Origin: Gp13-AA77 sp035578005 | Lineage (GTDB): Bacteria; Acidobacteriota; Terriglobia; UBA7540 | Length of the DNA stretch: 64,000 nucleotides | Assembly: GCA_035578005.1 (NCBI GenBank) | Contig: DATJYK010000444.1 | Location: forward strand, 20,035 to 84,034 | Reading direction: 5' to 3' | Notes under the pieces: model-generated | Database searches by the model: none | The model's input: only the letters and a program-made list of their open reading frames with translations | Told to the model about the DNA's origin: nothing | Part shown: positions 50,037-58,336 of the stretch, piece by piece | Numbering within the stretch: position 1 is the first letter of the stretch | How the letters are laid out: every line of letters begins with the position of its first letter | Made by a program: the position numbers and the translations under genes

Positions 50037-51161
50037 TCAAAGACGCGGGTTGCCGGCGGCCTCCACAATGCGACTCCCCAGTTCGTCAACCACTTTGGCG
50101 TGATTGCGCAAGTCTTCCAGGTAGGCAGCCTTGAGGACTTGTTCGCGCTCCGCGGTCAGGGTGTCGCGGACGATTTTCTGAACCGCTGGATCGGAAAGCG
50201 GACGTTGTCCGGCTTCCTCGCGGCCGAGGAGCTTCAGAATGTGATAATCGCCCTTTTCATCGCGCACGATTCCCGAAAGTTGACCTACACGCATTGCGTT
50301 TACCGTCAGACGTAACTGCGGATCGGAGGCGATTGAGGACGCGGGTACAAATCCCATGTCTCCGCCGCCCGAGACGGTGGCCGGATCCTCGGAATACTCA
50401 GTTGCCAGCTTGGCGAAATCCTGGCCCGAGCGCAGCAACTGCTCGATCATCCGGACTTTGCGCTCGGCGGCCTCACGGCCCACGGCGTCACTCTGCTTCG
50501 GGTTGTGCAGCGACGGGTCACGGCCCAGGGTCACCAGGATCTGAGCCAGGTGATAGCGAGTTTCGGGCACGCGAAACTGGCTCGCATGGTCGCGATAGTA
50601 GGTCTGCACGTCAGCCTCTGATATGGTTAGACGTCCGACGACCTCGCGCTGGAGCAGCTTTTCAATTAACAGATTCTGCCTCACCTGCTCGCGCAGAGTT
50701 GCCAGCGTCAGGCCCTCGTCACTCAGCTTCTTTTGAAAGTCAGCGGGCGAGTACGGGCTGCTCAGGTTGCCAATTTCATGATCGACCTCCGCCTCCGGAA
50801 CCACGATGGCGAGCTTCCGGGCGCGTTCCAGGAGCAATTCGTTGTCGATGAGCTCGTTCAGCAAATTCAGTTTCAGGCTGAGCGCCTGTGCGCTGCTCAC
50901 TGCCTCCTGCCCGTCTGCAAGCCGGCGGCGATAGTAACTCTCTACTTCGTCGCGATAGATCGGATGGCCGTTGACCTCAGCCCACACCTCGCGGTGACCC
51001 GCGCGCTGTCCCCGGCAGGCGCTGAGCATCAATCCTGCCAAAAACGTGGCCGCAGCCAGAAATGTCGCCCGCCGAGCTAGGGCCAGGCGGCTGCGGCGCC
51101 TGAGGTCGCTCGCTCGGTTTCGCACGCTTTCCAGCTCCATCCTCAAATAAACTGCCCTCAT
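50037..51161 (-). CDS. SurA-like peptidyl-prolyl isomerase lipoprotein
   Basis: 374 aa. The N-terminus has Arg-rich start ... RRATFLAAATFLAGLMLSAC, a lipobox (LSAC) after a hydrophobic core, so the mature protein is probably anchored by lipid at Cys. A SurA_N-type domain (REVWAEVNGHPIYRDEVESYYRR, LLNELIDNELLLERARKL) precedes a parvulin domain (TRYHLAQILV, QDFAKLATEYSEDPATVSGGGDMGFV, DEKGDYHILKLLGRE) at about residues 200-315. It acts as a periplasmic folding chaperone/isomerase for outer-membrane proteins. The biotin carrier gene is 21 bp upstream and mreB 228 bp downstream. Confidence 0.88.
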   Translation of the reverse strand: MRAVYLRMELESVRNRASDLRRRSRLALARRATFLAAATFLAGLMLSACRGQRAGHREVWAEVNGHPIYRDEVESYYRRRLADGQEAVSSAQALSLKLNLLNELIDNELLLERARKLAIVVPEAEVDHEIGNLSSPYSPADFQKKLSDEGLTLATLREQVRQNLLIEKLLQREVVGRLTISEADVQTYYRDHASQFRVPETRYHLAQILVTLGRDPSLHNPKQSDAVGREAAERKVRMIEQLLRSGQDFAKLATEYSEDPATVSGGGDMGFVPASSIASDPQLRLTVNAMRVGQLSGIVRDEKGDYHILKLLGREEAGQRPLSDPAVQKIVRDTLTAEREQVLKAAYLEDLRNHAKVVDELGSRIVEAAGNPRL

Positions 51162-51182
51162 CCGCCCGCTTCAATCGTCGAT

Positions 51183-51728
51183 TTACATGAGCTGCAGCAG
51201 CGGCGAACCCGTCTCCACTCCAACACCTTCCGTGGTGTGAATGCGTTCGATGCAACCCGCCCGCGGGGCGCGCAGCTCGTTCTGCATCTTCATGGCCTCC
51301 ATCACCAGCAGGCCCTGACCGGCTGTGACCTCTTCACCTTCGCGAACCATCACCTTCACAATCTTGCCCGGCATCGGCGCCGTAATCTGCAGCGGACCTG
51401 CCGACCTGTCGGAATCAGAACCCGAGCGGCGCGCCCGCGGATCGCGGATGGTCACCTGGTAATGCTCAACCCCTACCCGCACGTCGTAATGCTGGGCTCG
51501 CGCCGAGTTTGTGGTGCGGCTCACACGGGCCTCATAGGATCGGCCTCCTATTAGAATGGAGTACAGACCCGGCCCCAAGCGAGCCCAGTTCGCTTGACCC
51601 GTTTCCTCCCCATCCAGCCAGTAGCGCATTTCGTTTGCTTGTTCGCCATTCGCTGTTTCCCGCAATTCCAAAACGTGTTCGAAGCCGCCGGCAGTCGCAG
51701 TTATCGTGACATTGAGTTTGGCCGCCAC
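51183..51728 (-). CDS. Biotin carboxyl carrier protein (acetyl/propionyl-CoA carboxylase)
   Basis: 181 aa, GTG start with GGGAGG upstream, 3 nt after the biotin carboxylase stop. The C-terminal biotinyl domain reads APMPGKIVKVMVREGEEVTAGQGLLVMEAMKMQNELRAP with the biotin-accepting Lys147 in AMKM. The N-terminal 110 residues form the beta-rich 'BT' type interaction region seen in acyl-CoA carboxylase carriers. It carries CO2 between the carboxylase and carboxyltransferase; no transferase gene is visible in this window. Layout favours propionyl/acetyl-CoA carboxylase over classical AccB. Confidence 0.9.
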   Translation of the reverse strand: MAAKLNVTITATAGGFEHVLELRETANGEQANEMRYWLDGEETGQANWARLGPGLYSILIGGRSYEARVSRTTNSARAQHYDVRVGVEHYQVTIRDPRARRSGSDSDRSAGPLQITAPMPGKIVKVMVREGEEVTAGQGLLVMEAMKMQNELRAPRAGCIERIHTTEGVGVETGSPLLQLM

Positions 51729-51731
51729 GGG

Positions 51732-53330
51732 TCAGCGCCTCCCGCGCGGCCACTGCCGCAGCAGGGTCTCGCGTCCTTCCGTCTTCCACCTGCTCCCTTG
51801 AGACGCGCCCAGCAGTCTGGCTGGATGGGCCTCGGACGCGCCGTTGCCACTCACTTCAAGGCTGGCGGCCAGGGCCGCCACCAGTCTCGCGGCATGAGCA
51901 GGATCTGGCGCGGAAGCCCCACCCGTCTGATGCTGCACCGTCTTAGCCCCATCGTTGGAGTTAGCTTCAACCGATTCGGCTGCAGCCCCTTGGGAGAGGA
52001 TACGGCCCACCAAACCGGTATCCAGCCAGCCGGCCAGGAAGTCCGGATTACGCAACACACGAAGGAAGAAGGGAATGGTAGTCTCGACGCCGGCGACTTC
52101 GTACTCCGTGAGCGCTCGACGCAACCGCGCGATGGCCTCCTGACGGTCGCGGCCCCAAACGATCAATTTGGCCATCAGCGGATCGTATTCCAGCGGCACT
52201 CGCCAGCCTTCATAAACGCCACCATCGTCCCGCACGCCAGGCCCTGTCGGCACATGAAGCGCGGTAATCAGCCCGGGTGACGGGAAAAACTCCCGTGCCG
52301 GGTCTTCTGCGGATATGCGGCACTCGATGGCCACACCGCGCATTTGCACGTCCTCCTGCCGCAGGCCGAGCGACTCTCCGGCAGCCACCCGGATTTGCTC
52401 TTTCACCAAGTCAATTCCCGTCACAAGTTCCGTTACCGGGTGCTCCACTTGGAGGCGGGCGTTTACTTCTAGGAAGTAGAAGTTGCGGTCGGCGTCGAGG
52501 AGAAACTCCACTGTGCCTGCGTTGTAGTAGCCGGCGAGTTTCGCAATGTGCACTGCCGACTCGCCCATGCGCCGGCGCAACGCTTCATCAACCGCGGGAG
52601 ACGGGCACTCCTCCATCACCTTCTGATGACGGCGTTGTAGCGAACACTCGCGCTCGCCCAGGTAGACCAGGTTGCCGTGTCGATCGCCGAGCACCTGAAT
52701 TTCCACATGCCGGGGCTGCTCAATGAGCTTTTCCACGTAGACCGTGCCGTCACCGAAGGCATTCTGCGCCTCGGAGCGCGCGTCGCGCCAGGCTGATTCG
52801 AGCTGCCCCGCCGAGCGCACCAGGCGAATGCCCTTGCCACCACCGCCGGCCGCTGCTTTCAGCATCACCGGAAAACCGATGTTCTCCACGGCACGTCGCA
52901 CTTCTTCAAGGCTTTCAGGATTCTGCCCCGTGCCAGGCACCACCGGGAGTCCTGCGGCCGCCACCAGGCTGCGGGCCGCTGTCTTCGACCCCAGCAGTTC
53001 CATCGCCTCCGGCGAAGGTCCGATGAAGGTGATGCCGGCGTCAGTCACGGCTCGAGCAAAGGCGGGATTTTCCGAAAGAAATCCATAGCCGGGATGCACC
53101 GCGTCGGCGCCGCTGGCGCGGGCTGCATCCAGCACGCGATCGATGCGGAGATAACTGTCGGTCGAGGGCGCTGGTCCGATGGCGAAAGCTTCATCCGAGT
53201 AACGCACGTGCAACGCCTTGCGGTCTACCTCCGAGTACACTGCGACGGTGCGAATATCCATCTCGCCGCACGCGCGCATGACGCGCAGCGCGATCTCACC
53301 GCGGTTGGCAATCAGAATCTTCCTGAACAA
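51732..53330 (-). CDS. accC: Biotin carboxylase subunit of acyl-CoA carboxylase
   Basis: 532 aa, TTG start preceded by AGGAAGGA. Domains: biotin carboxylase N (MFRKILIANRGEIALRVMRACGEM), ATP-grasp (AAAGGGGKGIRLVRSAGQL, HVEIQVLGD, ECSLQRRHQKVMEECPS, FYFLEVNARLQVEHPVTELVTGIDLV) and C-terminal (FFPSPGLITALHVPTGPGVRDD). ATP-, bicarbonate- and biotin-contacting residues look intact. The last 90 residues are a low-complexity extension (ANSNDGAKTVQHQTGG...) beyond the usual end at about 450 aa. Paired with the carrier protein gene as a two-gene unit. Whether the acyl acceptor is acetyl- or propionyl-CoA depends on an unlinked transferase. Confidence 0.93.
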   Translation of the reverse strand: MFRKILIANRGEIALRVMRACGEMDIRTVAVYSEVDRKALHVRYSDEAFAIGPAPSTDSYLRIDRVLDAARASGADAVHPGYGFLSENPAFARAVTDAGITFIGPSPEAMELLGSKTAARSLVAAAGLPVVPGTGQNPESLEEVRRAVENIGFPVMLKAAAGGGGKGIRLVRSAGQLESAWRDARSEAQNAFGDGTVYVEKLIEQPRHVEIQVLGDRHGNLVYLGERECSLQRRHQKVMEECPSPAVDEALRRRMGESAVHIAKLAGYYNAGTVEFLLDADRNFYFLEVNARLQVEHPVTELVTGIDLVKEQIRVAAGESLGLRQEDVQMRGVAIECRISAEDPAREFFPSPGLITALHVPTGPGVRDDGGVYEGWRVPLEYDPLMAKLIVWGRDRQEAIARLRRALTEYEVAGVETTIPFFLRVLRNPDFLAGWLDTGLVGRILSQGAAAESVEANSNDGAKTVQHQTGGASAPDPAHAARLVAALAASLEVSGNGASEAHPARLLGASQGSRWKTEGRETLLRQWPRGRR

Positions 53331-53629
53331 AAGGATCCTTCCTCGTGCGCCATGCTGGCCGTTGCGAATGCCAGCCCATGGAACCGGATAAGCCGCACCT
53401 GCCGGAGGCTGCTCCCTTTGGATTGTCTGCTTTTCGGCCCAACCGGGAGACCTGAGGCGGTGGGCCTAGGGCGCGTCAGAAGGCACGCTTCGCGCCGGTC
53501 GCAAGCAAAACATTCTCTCCCATCCACCGATTATAGGCTCCTCTTCCAAAACTGTAATCACTTTTCAGAAAATCGGTAGCGGGTCAGTTTGACGTAGGAG
53601 CGGCCCTTGTACCACGGAGCCGGAACGCC
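53331..53629. other. Spacer upstream of accC
   Basis: 299 bp. It contains the putative accC promoter at 53530-53557 and, at 53581-53610, a half-copy of the GTAGGGGCGGCCCTTG palindrome (GGGTCAGTTTGACGTAGGAG) next to the dapD stop. No gene. Confidence 0.4.
53530..53557 (-). promoter_or_regulatory. Putative promoter of the carboxylase pair
   Basis: Reading the minus strand: TTACAG (53557-53552), 16-bp spacer, TATAAT (53535-53530). A perfect -10 box about 200 bp upstream of the accC start, implying a long leader. Confidence 0.35.
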
Positions 53630-54526
53630 CTACCGGAGAAGTTCTTCCAGGCGTACGGCAACGTCGGTCTTTTCGTCACGGTACTTGATGATGACCGGAG
53701 TGTAGAGTGACAGGCCGAGTTCGCGGCCGCGATCCGCCGTCACAGCACGCGCTCCCGGCACCACCACCGCACCGGACGGGATTTTTAATGGCTGGTCGCC
53801 CTGGCGGCGATGAACAGTGTCAAGGACCAGGTCATAAACCGGAGTCGAGCCGGTCAGGACTGTGCCGGCCGCAAGCACCGCACCCTGACCCACGACCGTG
53901 CCCTCGTAAACGCCGCAATTTCCACCCACTAGCACGTCGTCTTCAACAATCACTGGCAGTGCTCCCACGGGCTCGAGAACACCGCCAATCTGCGCTGCGG
54001 CGGAGAGATGGCAACGCTTGCCGACCTGTGCGCAAGAGCCTACCAGAGCGTGGGAGTCAATCAGCGTACCATCGTCAACATAAGCGCCGACGTTTACGTA
54101 CATCGGCGGCATGCAGACGACGCCGCGCCCGATGTAACAGCCGTCGCGAATGGCCGACCCTCCGGGAACCACGCGAACGTTGCGGTCTCTCGGAATTTTC
54201 TGCAGCGGATAAGTGTGCTTGTCACGAAACTGGAACCCGGAATCACCCGGAGCCTCTGTGCCGGCGGACTCTTCGCTGTTCCCGCCCTTCGGCTCCGGCA
54301 CGCGGAGCGACATGTCGACGATGCGTCCCAGCCGGAAACCAAGCAGAATGCCCTGCTTCACCCAGGCATTCACGCGCCAACCGGTAGGCGAATCGGAATC
54401 AGGCTCCGCGGCCCGGATGCGCCCTTCATTCAATTCCGTCTTGAGCTCAGCAAACGCCTCAAGACATGCGTTCCGATCTGCGTCAATTTGGGAGTAAAGC
54501 TGTGTGATACGCTTCTCGAGGCTCAT
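53630..54526 (-). CDS. dapD: Tetrahydrodipicolinate N-succinyltransferase
   Basis: 298 aa from the ATG at 54526 (a TTG at 54538 is an alternative). DapD succinylates tetrahydrodipicolinate in the succinyl branch of lysine/diaminopimelate synthesis. Left-handed beta-helix hexapeptides are obvious: SAIRDGCYIGRGVVCMPPMYVNVGAYVDDGTLIDSHALVGSCAQVGKRCHLSAAAQIGGVLEPV and VLVGGNCGVYEGTVVGQGAVLAAGTVLTGSTPVYDLV. MYVNVGAYVDDGTMIDSHA-type sequence is diagnostic of DapD. Length matches the long (about 275-340 aa) class. Divergent from the microcompartment gene. Confidence 0.94.
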   Translation of the reverse strand: MSLEKRITQLYSQIDADRNACLEAFAELKTELNEGRIRAAEPDSDSPTGWRVNAWVKQGILLGFRLGRIVDMSLRVPEPKGGNSEESAGTEAPGDSGFQFRDKHTYPLQKIPRDRNVRVVPGGSAIRDGCYIGRGVVCMPPMYVNVGAYVDDGTLIDSHALVGSCAQVGKRCHLSAAAQIGGVLEPVGALPVIVEDDVLVGGNCGVYEGTVVGQGAVLAAGTVLTGSTPVYDLVLDTVHRRQGDQPLKIPSGAVVVPGARAVTADRGRELGLSLYTPVIIKYRDEKTDVAVRLEELLR

Positions 54527-54815
54527 AGGTATGCTCAAAAATGCGAATCCTCATCGGTGGCATTTCGAACACCGCTAATCAGGACCATCATATTCGCTTG
54601 CGCCTTCTCCTGTGGTGTCCGCGTTGGGTAGTGGGTCAATTTGAGGTAGGGGCGGCCCTTGTGGCCGCCCAAGTAACAGCACGACCTTGAAAATGGGCGG
54701 CCACAAGGGCCGCCCTACCTCAAATTGACCCACTACCGGTATTCGTCTCGCCTTGCACGGTCTGTACAGTCGTGTTAGCTTTCTAGGTCTGCCTGTAACG
54801 ATGAACGGAGGCCGT
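54527..54815. repeat. Divergent spacer carrying palindrome copy 3
   Basis: 54628-54737 is the third full copy of the GTAGGGGCGGCCCTTG element (arms 54628-54670 and 54695-54737, almost perfect over 43 bp, including GGTAGTGGGTCAATTTGAGG). It separates dapD from the microcompartment shell gene. No promoter was assigned. Confidence 0.75.
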
Positions 54816-55121
54816 ATGACGTTGGAAGCGCTCGGCATGATCGAGACGAAAGGTCTCGTCGGAGCGATTGAAGCCGCCGACGCAATGGTGAAGGCGGCGA
54901 ATGTAACCTTGATCGGCAAAGAATACATCGGCGCGGGCTTCGTCACCGTCATGGTGCGGGGAGACGTGGGCGCGGTGAAAGCTGCCACAGACGCCGGAGC
55001 CGCAGCAGCGCGCCGCGTGGGCGAATTGGTGAGCGTGCACGTGATACCTCGTCCCCACAGCGAGGCCGAAAAAATACTGCCAGGCGGCGGCTTGGGCGGC
55101 AAGCAGGGATCAGTGGGATAA
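54816..55121 (+). CDS. Bacterial microcompartment shell hexamer protein (BMC-H)
   Basis: 101 aa from the ATG at 54816 with GGAGG 5 nt upstream (21 earlier codons are open but not BMC-like). The single BMC domain is complete: MTLEALGMIETKGLVGAIEAADAMVKAANVTLIGKEYIGAGFVTVMVRGDVGAVKAATDAGAAAARRVGELVSVHVIPRPHSEAEKILPG. It matches PduA/EutM/CcmK-type hexamers, with pore loop residues G-A-G (PduA has G-S-G). These hexamers tile into the facets of protein organelles. It is the only shell protein in the window: no pentamer (EutN/CcmL type) or trimer is present nearby. An aldehyde dehydrogenase follows 248 bp downstream. Confidence 0.95.
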   Translation: MTLEALGMIETKGLVGAIEAADAMVKAANVTLIGKEYIGAGFVTVMVRGDVGAVKAATDAGAAAARRVGELVSVHVIPRPHSEAEKILPGGGLGGKQGSVG

Positions 55122-55123
55122 AA

Positions 55124-55366
55124 GCAGGGGCCAGGGACTAGGGCCGAGAGGTCTGGCCAATTGCTGCGACGAGAAAGTCGCCCGACGCCGGGCCGTTGAT
55201 CCGCGGGATCTTGGGACTCAACCAGGCTTGCACTTCCACCGCCGACGCAACTCTTCAAGCCAGTTGACCCATGTGGACAAGCGGCTCCAGTCTCAAAATC
55301 CCGGGCAATTTCTAGAGTTTCCGTCAGAGAATCCCTAGCGCTTGACCCCTGGTGCTTAACCCCTCG
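55124..55366. repeat. Spacer between BMC-H and the aldehyde dehydrogenase with possible stuttered palindrome
   Basis: GGGGCCAGGGACTAGGGCCGAGAGG (split here only for description) near 55128-55152 has a partial complementary set (CCCTAGCGCTTGACCCCTGG, then TTAACCCCTCG) at 55332-55365. The symmetry is weaker than in the other members. No gene. A transcript covering both flanking genes would include it. Confidence 0.3.
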
Positions 55367-55369
55367 TTT

Positions 55370-57226
55370 ATGGATCGAGATCTCGAGTCTATCCAAGAAG
55401 CCCGGAGCTTGGTGGAAAAAGCCGCTCGCGCACAACGGGTGCTGGCTGGCTTCAGCCAAGCCGAGATTGACGCTGTCGTGAGCGCGTGCGCCGAAGCCGC
55501 GCGCGCCCAAGCCGAACCTCTGGCGCGGCTGGCGGTGGAGGAAACCACCTACGGCAAGGTCGCTGACAAGACCCAGAAGAACCTCTTTAGCGCTCGCGAC
55601 GTCTACGGCGCCATCCGGGACCTGAAGACCGTGGGCGTTATCCGGGAAGACCCGGGGCGCGGCATCGTTGAGATGGCCGTTCCCGCGGGAGTGGTGGCGG
55701 CCATTATCCCGGTCACGAATCCTACTTCGACTGCCATTTTCAAAGCGCTGATTGCCCTCAAAGGACGCAACACCATCGTCATGAGTCCGCATCCGAACGC
55801 GGTGCGTTGCATCAGCGAGACCGCGCGCGTGATGGTTGAGGCCGCCCGGAAAGCGGGTGCGCCTGAGGCCTGCATTGCCTGCCTGACGTTGCCCACCATG
55901 GAGGCCACAGAGGAATTGATGCGGCATCGCCAGACCGCTATTATCCTGGCCACGGGCGGCGCGGGCCTGGTGCGAGCCGCTTATAGCTCGGGCAAGCCTG
56001 CCTTGGGCGTGGGTCCGGGTAACGTGCCGGCTTATATTCATAGTTCCGCCGACGTCCCAAAGGCCGCCGGCGATATCCTCACCGGCAAGTCGTTCGACTG
56101 GGGCACCATCTGCTCTTCTGAGCAACACATGGTCGTCGATAAGGCCGTGGCCGATCAGGTGCGGCTTGAGACCGAGCGCCAGGGCGGATTCTTCCTCACT
56201 CCCGAGCAGGCCGAGTCCGTGGCGCGAGTACTGATCCTGCCGAATTTTCGCGTCAACGGCAAGATGGTGGGGCAGTCTCCGGAACGTATCGCGCGCGAAG
56301 CGGGATTTTCGGCGCCGCCGGGCACTCGCGCTTTGGTGGCGCCGCTGAAAGGAATCGGGCGTGAACATCCGCTCTCCGCCGAGAAGCTTTCTCCCGTGCT
56401 CTCTTTCTATCCCGTGGCTGACTGGCACGAGGGGCTCGACGTTTGCCGTCGTCTGCTTGAGTTTGGAGGCATGGGCCACACCATGGTGCTTCATGCGCGC
56501 GATGACCAGGTGATTCGCGCCATGGCCCTGGAGCTTCCCGCCTTCCGTCTCGTGGTGAATACGCCGGCGCCCCATGGCTCCGTGGGCTGGACGACGAATC
56601 TTACACCATCGATGTCGCTCGGATGCGGAACGCCCGGAGGAAACATCACCTCGGACAACATTTCCCCGATGCACCTCGTTAACATCAAACGCCTGGCCTA
56701 TGAGCGGCGCCCGGCAGAGCACGATCATGCGGCGGCAGCGGCGCCTGCGACAGCGCGGGTGCGGTCCTCGGGTGACACGTTAGCCCTCGCCTCCCGTCCT
56801 GCCGCTTCTCTTGTGTCGGCTCCCGCTCCTGTGCCTGTAGCATCAGGCACGGTCACGCGGCCGATATCATCTGTGATTGACCGCGCTGAGATTGCGCGCA
56901 TCGTCGATCGCTTCCTCACGGCCCAGGGCAAAACCGCGCCGGCGCCTCCGGTTGCCAATAAACTCACCCGCTCCTGCGCTGTCCCCTCACCGCAGCCCGA
57001 ATCGAAGACAGCCCCGGGTCCAAACTCCAGCTCAGCGTCCGATTCGCTCCCTTCGAGTGTCCCTTCAACCCCCGCCAAGCCTAAGCCCGTTGATTTCGTA
57101 TGCGAAGACGACGTGCGGCGCGCTCTCACCAAAGGCCAGACGATTTCTGTCGGCCCTCGTACCATCATTACACCGGCCGCGCACGACCTCGGCGAAGGGC
57201 GTGAAGTGTTTGTCCGCAGTTCCTAA
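55370..57226 (+). CDS. Microcompartment-associated acylating aldehyde dehydrogenase with internal encapsulation peptide and extra C-terminal domain
   Basis: 618 aa from the ATG at 55370 (a GTG at 55352 is possible). The catalytic domain (about residues 1-450) is of the CoA-acylating EutE/PduP/AdhE-N class: TYGKVADKTQKN, GIVEMAVPAGVVAAIIPVTNPTSTAIFKALIALKGRN, and nucleophile Cys248 in FDWGTICSSEQHMVV. It turns an aldehyde into acyl-CoA. After an Ala/Pro-rich linker, residues 499-520 (PISSVIDRAEIARIVDRFLTA) form an amphipathic helix like known BMC encapsulation peptides. A second Pro/Ser-rich linker leads to a final 45-residue domain, PVDFVCEDDVRRALTKGQ and SVGPRTIITPAAHDLGEGREVF, which I recognise as recurrent in microcompartment proteins but cannot name. 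It pairs with the BMC-H gene upstream. Confidence 0.9.
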   Translation: MDRDLESIQEARSLVEKAARAQRVLAGFSQAEIDAVVSACAEAARAQAEPLARLAVEETTYGKVADKTQKNLFSARDVYGAIRDLKTVGVIREDPGRGIVEMAVPAGVVAAIIPVTNPTSTAIFKALIALKGRNTIVMSPHPNAVRCISETARVMVEAARKAGAPEACIACLTLPTMEATEELMRHRQTAIILATGGAGLVRAAYSSGKPALGVGPGNVPAYIHSSADVPKAAGDILTGKSFDWGTICSSEQHMVVDKAVADQVRLETERQGGFFLTPEQAESVARVLILPNFRVNGKMVGQSPERIAREAGFSAPPGTRALVAPLKGIGREHPLSAEKLSPVLSFYPVADWHEGLDVCRRLLEFGGMGHTMVLHARDDQVIRAMALELPAFRLVVNTPAPHGSVGWTTNLTPSMSLGCGTPGGNITSDNISPMHLVNIKRLAYERRPAEHDHAAAAAPATARVRSSGDTLALASRPAASLVSAPAPVPVASGTVTRPISSVIDRAEIARIVDRFLTAQGKTAPAPPVANKLTRSCAVPSPQPESKTAPGPNSSSASDSLPSSVPSTPAKPKPVDFVCEDDVRRALTKGQTISVGPRTIITPAAHDLGEGREVFVRSS

Positions 57227-57289
57227 GTGTCCAGACCAGCGGCCGCATCAATCGCCCGTCAGGTGCCGTTCGCCGCAAAGTTTCGGGAA

Positions 57290-58180
57290 TTATCTCATGG
57301 CTTCGCGCTGCGGCTTGGGCGGCGGCGGAAGAGAAAGTAGGTGGCTCTTCACGTCCCGAAACGCGGGCGCGTCGGTAGTCCAGGCCTTGGCGGGACCGAG
57401 TTCAGGGATCTCATCGTCCACCGCCTTGGCCCGATTGCCGGGGTCGGGATGGTCAGAGAGAAAGCCCAGAGGTCCGTAAGAGTCTGCCGGGTATTCCTGC
57501 TTGATGATCTCGAAAAACTGCGGTAAGGCATGCGGATCGTATCCCGCTCGATAGAGGATATAAGCGCCCACCGAATCCGCTTGCGTCTCCATGCTGCGCG
57601 AGTTTTTCAGCAGCGCGCCTTCCAGGACGCCGGCACCGACGTACTCCACAACCTTGCGGGCGAAGGAATCTTCTTGGCCCACCAGGCTGCCCAGCAACGC
57701 GAGCGGCGCTTCCGCCAGCATCGTCTCCGAAAGCTGATGCGTGCCGTGGCGCATCACCACGTGGCCCTCTTCGTGAGCCAAAACGCCTGCAAGCTGCGCC
57801 TCATTCTGGGCGGCTTCGATGGTGGCGCGATTCACAAAGACATATCCGCCCGGCAGCGCAAAGGCATTCACGTCACCGCTGTTCAGCACCGTGAATTGCC
57901 ACACGTAGTCGCGCTGGTTGTTGGGAGCGAAGTCATCGAGACGTCGGCCTAGCTCATTGATATAACGCGTGACCGTGTCGTCGAGCAGGACGGGCACCTG
58001 CCTCACCACGATGGCCACGTTCGCTCGGCCTACCTCCACGTCCTGAGGCAGCGAAAAGAGATTGAACCCGGGATGGAAATCCGGCTCACTCGCTATCCCG
58101 GCGCTGGCCAGGGCGGCAAAAAACGAGACACCGGCGCTCAGAGTGAGGGCGCGGGAGAATTTCTGATTGCGGGCGTGCAT
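57290..58180 (-). CDS. Exported M48-family zinc metalloprotease (BepA-like)
   Basis: 296 aa with N-terminal signal (RALTLSAGVSFFAALASAGIASE). Zinc motif H136-E137-x-x-H140 in LAGVLAHEEGHVVMRHG, and the third ligand E198 in NSRSMETQADSVGAYILYRAGYDP, both as in M48. ALPGGYVFVNRATIEAAQNEAQLAGVL is the conserved segment before the motif. No TPRs follow, unlike E. coli BepA. Probably a periplasmic quality-control protease. It runs convergent to the aldehyde dehydrogenase gene (63-bp gap). Confidence 0.92.
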   Translation of the reverse strand: MHARNQKFSRALTLSAGVSFFAALASAGIASEPDFHPGFNLFSLPQDVEVGRANVAIVVRQVPVLLDDTVTRYINELGRRLDDFAPNNQRDYVWQFTVLNSGDVNAFALPGGYVFVNRATIEAAQNEAQLAGVLAHEEGHVVMRHGTHQLSETMLAEAPLALLGSLVGQEDSFARKVVEYVGAGVLEGALLKNSRSMETQADSVGAYILYRAGYDPHALPQFFEIIKQEYPADSYGPLGFLSDHPDPGNRAKAVDDEIPELGPAKAWTTDAPAFRDVKSHLLSLPPPPKPQREAMR

Positions 58181-58336
58181 GAGAAGGTCATTCGTCCTTG
58201 CCGTGCATCGATGAGTCCCATCCTCTCATACCTGCCGCCCAAACCGCAACCGGCCGCCTCAAGCGGAGAGGCAGCGTGGAGGAGCAACGGCCTAAAGCAC
58301 CAGCCGCGGCTCCGCAATCAGAGGCTAATATGTAGC

